Positions 1-5,562 of a DNA stretch of 7,897 nt are shown piece after piece. Origin of the DNA: Flavobacteriales bacterium UBA4110 (lineage in GTDB: Bacteria; Bacteroidota; Bacteroidia; Flavobacteriales; Weeksellaceae); NCBI GenBank assembly GCA_002383165.1, contig DFXK01000001.1:1-7897 (forward strand), written 5' to 3'. The position numbers were made by a program, and so were the translations under genes. Positions within the stretch are counted from its first letter, which is position 1. Each line of letters starts with the position of its first letter. The notes under the pieces were generated by a model. The model was not told where the DNA came from. It ran no database searches and was given only the letters and a program-made list of their open reading frames with translations.

Positions 1-122
1 GAGTACAGTGCATATATGAGTTCCGTAAGTGCCGTTTTACTTGCCGTCCATTTCAATGAATTGTCCGAACCCGTTTTCACATTGATGTTATGCCCTGTCC
101 TGCGATACGGTCGCCTACACTT
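1..122 (-). pseudogene. RteC-like C-terminal fragment, 5' part missing, runs off window
   Basis: A 40-codon reading frame is open from just after a TAA (125-123) to the window edge. It contains the stretch LKWTASKTALTELIYALY, which I recognise as the conserved block of RteC-domain proteins, regulators carried by CTnDOT-type tetracycline-resistance conjugative transposons of Bacteroidota. There is no start codon, and the upstream part of an RteC gene is absent: immediately upstream the DNA instead encodes a truncated PNPOx-fold protein in another frame. So this is a 5'-truncated remnant, or one side of a rearrangement. The residues before about position 12 of the frame (rich in Arg) may not be native RteC sequence. 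The rest of the gene, which would carry the usual C-terminal Arg/Phe-rich block, lies outside the window. Family assignment is from memory of the motif and is fairly, not fully, secure. Confidence 0.6.
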
Positions 123-399
123 TTATGAAGGTATATTCGTAGGAAGAGTTGTTCATGAAGTACAGTTCCACATAGTCTTCATTTTTGATCTCGCGGTCTT
201 TTTTGCTGTCTATGGCACTCAGAAACCACAACACCCCGTTTTCATCTACCTCCTGTAGAGACATGGGCCTGCTGTGCGACTCTCCGCTTTCAGATTTTGT
301 GGTGAAAAAACAGGTGCGTGCTGCTTCGGCAAGTTCTTTAATTTTTTTGATAGCGTCGTTTTTGGCTAGGTTCTGTTTTGGTGATTGTGCTTGTCCCAT
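115..399 (-). pseudogene. General stress protein 26-like PNPOx-fold flavoprotein, 3'-truncated
   Basis: The 94-codon product begins MGQAQSPKQNLAKNDAIKKI and shows the start of the pyridoxamine 5'-phosphate oxidase-like fold seen in 'general stress protein 26' proteins: a helix around residues 15-28, then RTCFFTT, SRPMSLQEVDENGVLWFLSA and the strand VELYFMNNSSYEY. Family members are usually about 160-170 residues and bind a flavin or related cofactor; their physiological substrate is mostly unknown. Here the frame hits TAG at 117-115, just after the strand that would lead into the second half of the barrel. The following DNA encodes an RteC-like fragment in another frame, so this is a gene truncation rather than a short natural protein. 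The ATG at 399-397 overlaps the original stop of the upstream SpoIIAA-like gene (TAATG), pointing to former translational coupling. The half-barrel is unlikely to be functional. Confidence 0.75.
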
Positions 400-774
400 T
401 ATTCTCTAATTTTTGGTTGAGAAGGCCATGTGATGGCTCCGTTAATTCCTGATGTTTAAACACTTTAAATTCACCGATGGTGATGGTGTTGAATACTTTT
501 GTAGCGGCATCCACTGCATCAATATCGATGACGATGGCTGCGCGGTGCCAGTTTTTGAGTTCCTGCAAACCCAGTACCATACCATTCAGCCATGCACCGG
601 CGCTGAAGTTCGAAAGGTTGGTATCCACTATCAGCATATAATTGAGGTATTGATATTTTTCGGTAAACTTTGCCACCTCCGGCATTACGATGTTTTTGAA
701 ATCATCGGCTACGACTTCCCACTTGCCTTGAATGCCGCGAGCGTTTCCGGCACATCATTAATTTTTGTAATCAT
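399..774 (-). pseudogene. SpoIIAA-like (STAS-related) protein gene with two frameshifts
   Basis: The family is the SpoIIAA-like group: small (about 120-125 residue) STAS-fold proteins of unknown role. The ATG at 774-772 opens MITKINDVPETLAAFKASG and hits TAG a few codons later. Adding one G to the GGG run (718-720 on the plus strand) joins it smoothly to EVVADDFKNIVMPEV and the long frame that begins at 685 if read alone. That frame holds VDTNLSNFSAGAWLNGMVLG, LKNWHRAAIV and FNTITIGEFKVFKHQELTE, the typical core and end of the family. A second missing base near 437-442 diverts the frame. Restoring it gives ELTEAITWPSQPKIRE and a stop at 401-399 that overlaps the ATG of the next gene. With two corrections the product is full length. 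The frameshifts may be real mutations or sequencing errors; neighbouring decay favours real ones. Confidence 0.75.
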
Positions 775-780
775 AATAAT

Positions 781-1179
781 TTAATTTATAAATTTTTTGC
801 GCTGCTCTGGTGTTGGCAAAAGGCAACTTTCTCCTGCCAATTTTTTGCGGTTATCAGCAACGGTATCATACATCTTATTTAATATAAATTTAGGCAAAAC
901 TTTCAGCGAAAACAGTCCGTAATAAACTCCGCCTAATGTTTCGCCAATTTTAATAACCGCATACATTTTCTTGTAATACATGCCGTCCTTTATAAAATAT
1001 AGGGTATCGAAGGTGTCGGTCGGCAATTCCTGATTTTTTAAAAAATTTTGTCCATATTCACTTTGGAGCGATGCAAATTTAAATCGGTCGTGAGAATCGT
1101 TATTTAAAATCCACTGTACCCAAAAGTTGCAGAATCCGCAATCGCCGTCATACAGCACTACATTGTTATAATTATTCAT
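781..1179 (-). CDS. DCC-family thiol-disulfide oxidoreductase (DUF393/YuxK type)
   Basis: The 132-residue product carries the family signature near its N-terminus, LYDGDCGFC, with the two cysteines at 14 and 17 forming a thioredoxin-like CxxC site. The other family landmarks follow: FASLQSEYGQ (35-44), the acidic TLYFIKDG segment, the GG turn at 83-84, the VADNRKKLAGES run and the terminal CLLPTPEQRKKF with Cys119. Length is normal for the family. There is no signal peptide, so it should act in the cytoplasm, probably in dithiol-disulfide exchange; the physiological partners of DCC proteins are generally unknown. The first 8 bases overlap the end of the upstream gene for an unknown 220-residue protein, so the two are very likely co-translated. 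The gene is intact, unlike the pseudogene six bases downstream. Confidence 0.9.
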   Translation of the reverse strand: MNNYNNVVLYDGDCGFCNFWVQWILNNDSHDRFKFASLQSEYGQNFLKNQELPTDTFDTLYFIKDGMYYKKMYAVIKIGETLGGVYYGLFSLKVLPKFILNKMYDTVADNRKKLAGESCLLPTPEQRKKFIN

Positions 1180-1834
1180 TTTCTTCTTTCATTAAATTAT
1201 CGGTAAAAACTTCCCATTGTATTTTGCTCCCTGCAATTATGCCGGTATTAGCCATTACAAAGTTTCTAATCTTGTCAGTCAGGCTTTGATCGGAAATATT
1301 GGGTACTTCATTTCTGCCGTGGATTGATACCTGCACTATATTTTCCTGCTTTGCAATCACGAAAGTATTGGTGGCATTTTCCCAATAAAAATGTGCTGTT
1401 TTTTCACTATTTTGATAAGGACAATCGCAGGGACTAACTTCCAGTAGATAAAATTGAACATTTTTGAAATGTCCTTCATCCATTCGCACCACTTCTACCC
1501 AGTCAAAACCTAGACCTTCTTGATCTTTTGGACCGGGTAACTGGATTCTTATTTTATCTGTGATAATAGGCGGACTACTTCTCAAATTTCCCTGGGAGTC
1601 TGTCAGTTCAAAAATAAAATTATCTCCGCCTGCAAATTTGCTCCACATCGAAATTGAAAGCAATCTTTTTTTTAGGTTTGTAAAGTAAAAGTCTGCTTGT
1701 GCTGAATGATCAATTTCCCGATACGCGAATGATTCGTTTGCGGAGCCTCGCTCATTTATTGGAAGAATTTCCTCAACATATATTTTTTGAGATTGAAACA
1801 TTGAGAACTTTTCTTCAAATATAGTTATTTTCAC
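1172..1834 (-). CDS. Protein of unknown function, coupled to the DCC oxidoreductase
   Basis: I do not recognise the family. The longest frame encodes 220 residues with no signal peptide, no membrane segment and a mixed strand-rich composition; the patterns FIFELTDSQGNLRSSPPIIT and VQFYLLEVSPCDCPY suggest a beta-rich soluble protein. Its only two cysteines are Cys136 and Cys138 in a CxC arrangement (SPCDCPY), a possible metal-binding or redox pair. Met12 (ATG at 1801-1799, MFQSQKIYVEE) may be the true start, because a promoter-like TTTG-N21-CTAATTTG pair at 1878-1846 would otherwise leave almost no leader before the ATG at 1834. The 3' end overlaps the DCC gene by 8 bases, so the two probably work together. 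It could be a substrate, partner or metal-binding companion of the DCC protein, but that is inference from position only. Confidence 0.7.
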   Translation of the reverse strand: MKITIFEEKFSMFQSQKIYVEEILPINERGSANESFAYREIDHSAQADFYFTNLKKRLLSISMWSKFAGGDNFIFELTDSQGNLRSSPPIITDKIRIQLPGPKDQEGLGFDWVEVVRMDEGHFKNVQFYLLEVSPCDCPYQNSEKTAHFYWENATNTFVIAKQENIVQVSIHGRNEVPNISDQSLTDKIRNFVMANTGIIAGSKIQWEVFTDNLMKEENE

Positions 1835-1845
1835 ACTAAAAGTTT

Positions 1846-1878
1846 CAAATTAGTATTGATTAAAAACGGATATTCAAA
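1846..1878 (-). promoter_or_regulatory. Possible Bacteroidota-type promoter before the unknown/DCC pair
   Basis: Read on the minus strand, a TTTG (1878-1875) is followed 21 bases later by CTAATTTG (1853-1846). The -33 element and spacing fit the Bacteroidota consensus TTTG-N19-21-TAnnTTTG, but the first two bases of the -7 element do not match. Transcription would start near 1838, which suits a start codon at 1801 better than the one at 1834. This is a weak call. Confidence 0.3.
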
Positions 1879-1894
1879 AAAATATTACTTTACT

Positions 1895-2150
1895 TCACGT
1901 CAAGCAATATATCCTTGAGGAATTTTTATCTGTAAACATACGATCTTCAAGTGGTATGTATACGATTTTGTACTTGCACCCTGCAATAAAGAAACAGTTG
2001 AAATAATTCATCATTACTCTGAAGATCATCCCAATTGCCCGGATAATTTATCAAAGAATTTAGAACCGATGGGATATAACAAGATAATATCTCAACAGCG
2101 TTTACAATTTGCTGTTTTGAAATAAAGCTAAATTTTCTAAATCTAACTTT
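1895..2150 (-). other. Gap of 267 bases holding two short open frames, possible coding remnants
   Basis: The space between the unknown gene and the glycosidase gene has no clear gene. On the minus strand, one frame is open from 2150 to a TGA at 1949-1947 (67 codons, no ATG) and contains IVNAVEILSCYIPSVLNSL and INYPGNWDDLQSNDELFQL, which look more protein-like than random AT-rich DNA. A second frame starts with ATG at 2014 and ends at 1895 (39 codons, MMNYFNCFFIAGCKYKIVY...). The two overlap out of frame, as a frameshifted remnant would. The first also overlaps the last 49 bases of the glycosidase gene. I do not recognise either product. No clear terminator hairpin was seen here. Confidence 0.25.
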
Positions 2151-3232
2151 CTAATTGAATTAATATAAGACTCCTCAGGAATTCTGTTTCCCGTTGAATC
2201 CAGATCAAAAATTCCACAGTTGCTGTAACGTGCCAAATTATCCCAATCTGGCCTGTCCGTTACCGGATAAATACAAATACCCCAAAATGGCACGCCATTT
2301 TGGTGCGCAATCGCACACTCTTTTGCTGTTTCTTCGATCCATTCTACTCTTCCCGATCCAAAGTGTCCCGTTTCAGAAAGGAAAATTGGTTTTTGATATC
2401 GTGCATACAGTCCCTGAATCATTTCGTGAAGCGGCGTTCTTTTTTTTTCTGGATCGGGCCAATAAATTGTATCATCCCTACCCGTCCATTGGGAGTTCCA
2501 ATAATAATTAGCTCCCAGAATTTCAAGATATTCTTCTCTTCCGCCAAGTTCCGGACAAAGTCTACCAGAAATTATATCGCAAGCTTCAAACTGATATTCA
2601 TTAACTCTAAAAAGATCGGCCTCAGAAGTAAAGCCATCCGAATGTACTTTTATTAAAGGTTCTACCATGACGATCGTACAATCTGGTATTTGCTCCTTTA
2701 ATATTTCAATGCTTTTAATCGCAGCTCTGCATAAATGATACTTAATGTCCCACCCATTTCCCACTGCATAAGGAACCGTCCCTCTTGCTTCGCCCGAATA
2801 CCAGGCCAGAAAACTGATCTCGTTAATGGGGCAAACTAACAACGGTTGTATAGCATTATTTTTATAAAATTTCGCAAATTCTCTGGTTAGATTCTCAAAA
2901 CGTTCGCAAAACTTTGGATGCGTCGGAAATAGACCATCAGGATAACCAAAATGTATCAAATCCCACGTTACCTGAATTCCCAGTCGTTCTGCTATCTTTA
3001 GACGATTTAACACTTCAGCGAAATCGTACTCACCTTCAACTTTTTCTACCGTACTCCAGATAATTCCTTCACGAACTGATGTTATTCCTAATTTTAAAAG
3101 AAGACGATAATCCTCTTCGGTACGGAGATGGTGTTCGGTTTCTTTCAATAAATTCACCCGCTCGCCGGAACGGTTCAGATGATCCGCACATTCAAAACCA
3201 CCCATAAAATAAGAACTAAATGGATTCTGCAT
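2102..3232 (-). CDS. Clan GH-A (GH1-like) glycoside hydrolase
   Basis: The 376-residue protein looks like a (beta/alpha)8-barrel retaining glycosidase related to family GH1 beta-glucosidases. Seen in order: N-terminal FMGGFECADHLN (9-20), SVREGIIWSTVEKVEGEYDF (52-71), as in the 'WSR..P.G..' barrel strand of GH1, the WDLIHFGYPDG strand (90-100), and CPINEISF with Glu138 as the probable acid/base (compare TLNEP). Near the C-terminal side is PIFLSETGHFG with Glu287 as the probable nucleophile (compare ITENG), then FWGICIYPVTDRPDWDN (317-331), matching the late substrate-binding region. It is shorter than classical GH1 (about 450 residues) and has no signal peptide, so it should act in the cytoplasm or at its inner face. 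The gene starts 17 bases inside the end of glf, showing tight coupling to nucleotide-sugar and glycan synthesis. Substrate is unknown; a role in trimming or remodelling the glycan is inference. Confidence 0.75.
   Translation of the reverse strand: MQNPFSSYFMGGFECADHLNRSGERVNLLKETEHHLRTEEDYRLLLKLGITSVREGIIWSTVEKVEGEYDFAEVLNRLKIAERLGIQVTWDLIHFGYPDGLFPTHPKFCERFENLTREFAKFYKNNAIQPLLVCPINEISFLAWYSGEARGTVPYAVGNGWDIKYHLCRAAIKSIEILKEQIPDCTIVMVEPLIKVHSDGFTSEADLFRVNEYQFEACDIISGRLCPELGGREEYLEILGANYYWNSQWTGRDDTIYWPDPEKKRTPLHEMIQGLYARYQKPIFLSETGHFGSGRVEWIEETAKECAIAHQNGVPFWGICIYPVTDRPDWDNLARYSNCGIFDLDSTGNRIPEESYINSIRKLDLENLALFQNSKL
2282..2303. repeat. Perfect 10-base inverted repeat with 2-base centre, inside the glycosidase gene
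   Basis: CCAAAATGGC and GCCATTTTGG are exact reverse complements separated by AC. The stretch encodes part of the HQNGVPFWG segment of the glycosidase, before the FWGICIYP strand. It has no T-run after it on either strand and lies about 180 bases before the stop codon, so it is unlikely to be a terminator. It may simply be a product of the encoded residues. Confidence 0.5.
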
Positions 3233-4361
3233 CTGACACTTTTATATTATCTTTTCTTTCTAAGTCAAAAAATAGATCAAGGGCATTTCTAAACGCCTGA
3301 TCCATATTAAAATATTTATAATTCGCCAGTCTTCCCACAAAATAAACATCGATCAATTTATCAGCTTCTGCTTTATACTCCGCATAAATTTCCTGATTTT
3401 TATCATTCGGTACTGGGTAATAAGGTTCGCCTTCATCAACGGTGTACTCTTTTACAATACTCGTTTTTTCAGACTGCTGATTGCCAAAATGTTTATACTC
3501 CACAATTCTGGTAAAATCTACTTCCTCACCCGGATAATTAACCACAGAATTTTCTTGAAAGTACTCTTGATCTAATTGTTCTGTCACAAAATTAATGGAC
3601 CGGTATTCTAGCTTTTCTTTTAAGTTTTCATTAAACTGAAAAAATCGGTCGATCGGTCCAGTGTAAAATAACTTTTCGTACTCACCCAGCTGGTCCTGCA
3701 CCTCAAAATAATCAGTGTTGAGTAATATGGTAATATTCGGATTTGCTAAAATATTTTCAAACATTTTCGTGTAACCGCCTTTAGGTAAAGCCTGGTAAGT
3801 ATCCGAAAAATAACGGTCGTCATAATTATCACGCACCGGAATTCTTTCTAAAACAGAAGCATGTAGTTCTGCCGGATATTTGTCCCACTGCTTTTTGGTA
3901 TAGTGCTTGAACATTTTATTGTATAAATCTTCACCCACTTTATTTAAAACCGCTTCCTCCCCATTTTGAGGTTGATCAAATGGAATCCGGTTTTTCTCCA
4001 ACCAGTCCTGCATTTCAGTTTCAGTTTTGATATTTGTTCTAAATAAAGTGTTAACCGTCGTAATATTCACAGGAATCGGAACGGTTTTGTCATCTACACG
4101 CGCTATTACTCTGTGACTCCACGGATACCAGTCCGCAAATTGATTCACATAGTCCCAAACTCCATCATCATTGGTATGAAATAAATGTGCTCCGTATTTT
4201 GAAGTTAGAATACCGTTACCGTCGTAAAAATCAAAGCAGTTTCCCGCAATATGATCCCGTTTTTCTATTATTAATACTTTCTTACCCATTGCGGCGTAGC
4301 GCTCTGCTAAAACAGAACCCGATATACCTGCACCAATAATTACTATGTTGAAATTCTTCAT
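3216..4361 (-). CDS. glf: UDP-galactopyranose mutase
   Basis: This flavoenzyme interconverts UDP-galactopyranose and UDP-galactofuranose, the donor for galactofuranose in bacterial surface glycans. The 381 residues are normal for the bacterial enzyme. The N-terminus is a FAD-binding Rossmann motif, IVIIGAGISGSVLAERYA (6-23), followed by the acidic end of the second strand in VLIIEKRDHIAGN. Other hallmarks are SKYGAHLFHT (54-63), the mobile-loop region with TKKQW (Trp159), IPVRDNYDDRYFSD (Arg177 probably contacts the UDP-sugar phosphates), PKGGYTKMFENIL (193-205), LFYTGPIDRFF, EPYYPVP and the FAD-binding end VGRLANYKYFNMDQ (342-355). The ATG overlaps the stop of the upstream glycosyltransferase gene by 4 bases (ATGA), and its 3' end overlaps the glycosidase gene by 17. 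All key motifs appear intact, and the call is secure. Cytoplasmic. Confidence 0.97.
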   Translation of the reverse strand: MKNFNIVIIGAGISGSVLAERYAAMGKKVLIIEKRDHIAGNCFDFYDGNGILTSKYGAHLFHTNDDGVWDYVNQFADWYPWSHRVIARVDDKTVPIPVNITTVNTLFRTNIKTETEMQDWLEKNRIPFDQPQNGEEAVLNKVGEDLYNKMFKHYTKKQWDKYPAELHASVLERIPVRDNYDDRYFSDTYQALPKGGYTKMFENILANPNITILLNTDYFEVQDQLGEYEKLFYTGPIDRFFQFNENLKEKLEYRSINFVTEQLDQEYFQENSVVNYPGEEVDFTRIVEYKHFGNQQSEKTSIVKEYTVDEGEPYYPVPNDKNQEIYAEYKAEADKLIDVYFVGRLANYKYFNMDQAFRNALDLFFDLERKDNIKVSDAESI

Positions 4362-5440
4362 GCTAAAACTTTATTAATGATGGTGCACATTTTCTCTGCC
4401 GTTCGATCCCAAGATGTATTTTCTAAAATCTGTTCATATTTTGCGTGGAAGTCAGTCATTGGCTGCTCAATTGATATACTAAAATCATCTGCATTGTCTA
4501 TTAAAGACACACAATCACTGTACTCCGTAACTACATCTTTTATTTTGGTCGAAATAATTGGCTTCATCGCTGCCATGTATTCTAACGTTTTGGTTGGACT
4601 GATAAATTTGGTTGAATCATTCAATGCGAAAGGCATCATCGCAACATCAAAAAAATGAAGGTACTGCGGCAACTCTTCATAGGATTTCATGCCCAAATAA
4701 TGAATGTTTTCAGTGCGAGGAAGATCGCTTTCTTCAATTTTGCAGATCGGACCAATCATTACCAAGGAAGCATTAGGATTTTGAAGCGCAGTTTGCTGAA
4801 GCAGATCCAGATCTATTCGTTCATCAATTACTCCGTAATATCCGATGATTGGTGAATTAATATTCCTTAGATCACTAGGCTTTTCAATATGCTCTATATC
4901 CTCATTTGAAAAATGAGAAATGTCTACGGAACTAGGGAAACAAAAAACATTGTGATGCTTTTCTTTTTTGGATTCATACAGTGATTTTCCACCAGTAAAA
5001 ACGATGTCGGCGGCAGATAATAAACTGTTCTCTTGGACTAATAATTCTGGCGAAGCTCCCTTAAATAAAGTTAATTCATCCATACAATCGTACACAACAG
5101 TCTCGAAATCAAAAGTATTTAAAACTGAAACAAAAGCTGCGGAATAAAACCAACCAACCAAATATTTAGAGTCTTTCAAAATTGCTTTTAAATAAGACCC
5201 TAAACCCTCTACATGATCAATTCCTGGTTTTAGAATATGCAAAGATGGGCTGATTTCGATAATTTCCGGCTTGTTATCAGATTTTCCTATTGGTTCTTCA
5301 ACAACCAAAATTTTGTACTTATTGGATAAACGGGTGATTAAGTGCTGTGGTCTTTGATATACGAAATCCCATCGTAAATGCGAGAAAACAATCATGTCAT
5401 AAATCGGCAGTTTTTTGGAACTGTCTAAATAATTATTCAT
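4358..5440 (-). CDS. GT-B fold glycosyltransferase (GT4-like), first gene of the glf operon
   Basis: The 360-residue protein lacks a signal peptide or membrane segment and should act at the cytoplasmic face of the inner membrane. Its N-terminal half has the pattern typical of a GT-B group often found beside glf: FSHLRWDFVYQRPQHLITRL (19-38), VVYDCMDELTLFKG (115-128), the ADIVFTGGKSLYESK strand-helix (144-158) and FPSSVDISHF. The C-terminal nucleotide-sugar half begins at PIIGYYGVIDERIDLDLL (197-214), then LVMIGP, IHYLGMKSYEELPQYLHFFD and MPF...SPTKTLEYMAAMKPIIST, in which Glu287 is the likely ribose-binding acid of the nucleotide. The next gene, glf, starts within its stop codon, so it may use UDP-galactofuranose, but the donor cannot be read from the sequence. 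A good -7 promoter element lies 25 bases upstream of the ATG. Confidence 0.85.
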   Translation of the reverse strand: MNNYLDSSKKLPIYDMIVFSHLRWDFVYQRPQHLITRLSNKYKILVVEEPIGKSDNKPEIIEISPSLHILKPGIDHVEGLGSYLKAILKDSKYLVGWFYSAAFVSVLNTFDFETVVYDCMDELTLFKGASPELLVQENSLLSAADIVFTGGKSLYESKKEKHHNVFCFPSSVDISHFSNEDIEHIEKPSDLRNINSPIIGYYGVIDERIDLDLLQQTALQNPNASLVMIGPICKIEESDLPRTENIHYLGMKSYEELPQYLHFFDVAMMPFALNDSTKFISPTKTLEYMAAMKPIISTKIKDVVTEYSDCVSLIDNADDFSISIEQPMTDFHAKYEQILENTSWDRTAEKMCTIINKVLA

Positions 5441-5464
5441 TCTAAATTGTGATATTTAATGAGA

Positions 5465-5472
5465 CAAAATTA
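5465..5472 (-). promoter_or_regulatory. Bacteroidota -7 promoter element of the GT-glf-glycosidase operon
   Basis: On the minus strand the sequence is TAATTTTG, an exact match to the Bacteroidota sigma-ABfr -7 consensus TAnnTTTG. Transcription would begin near 5458, giving a leader of about 18 bases before the ATG at 5440. No clear TTTG -33 element is visible at the expected distance, as often happens at activator-dependent promoters, so an upstream regulator is possible. This suggests that the operon has its own start separate from the AraC gene. Confidence 0.5.
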
Positions 5473-5562
5473 TAATAACATTGAAGAATTATGTAGCGTT
5501 ATAAAATCTAAAAACGACGCATTCAATTTTTAAAATTATATTTTAGGACAAAAAGATAACTA

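Noticed and set aside
16..409. Plus-strand open frames of 74-80 codons over the left region
   Set aside because: They lie antisense to recognised (though broken) genes, have no family features, and their openness reflects the codon pattern of the opposite strand.
452..784. Plus-strand frame of 110 codons opposite the SpoIIAA-like pseudogene
   Set aside because: The minus strand encodes a clear protein family here; the plus-strand product has no recognisable features.
2194..2656. Two plus-strand frames of 105 and 118 codons inside the glycosidase gene
   Set aside because: They overlap one another and the well-supported minus-strand glycosidase, and have Cys/Phe-rich antisense-type composition.
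4377..4855. Two plus-strand frames of 93 and 66 codons opposite the glycosyltransferase gene
   Set aside because: Antisense shadows of a gene with strong GT-B motifs.
5485..5525. Possible terminator hairpin between the AraC gene and the operon (GCGTT...AACGACGC)
   Set aside because: The stem is only 4-5 pairs with a bulge and a large loop and has no convincing T-run, so it is too weak to call.
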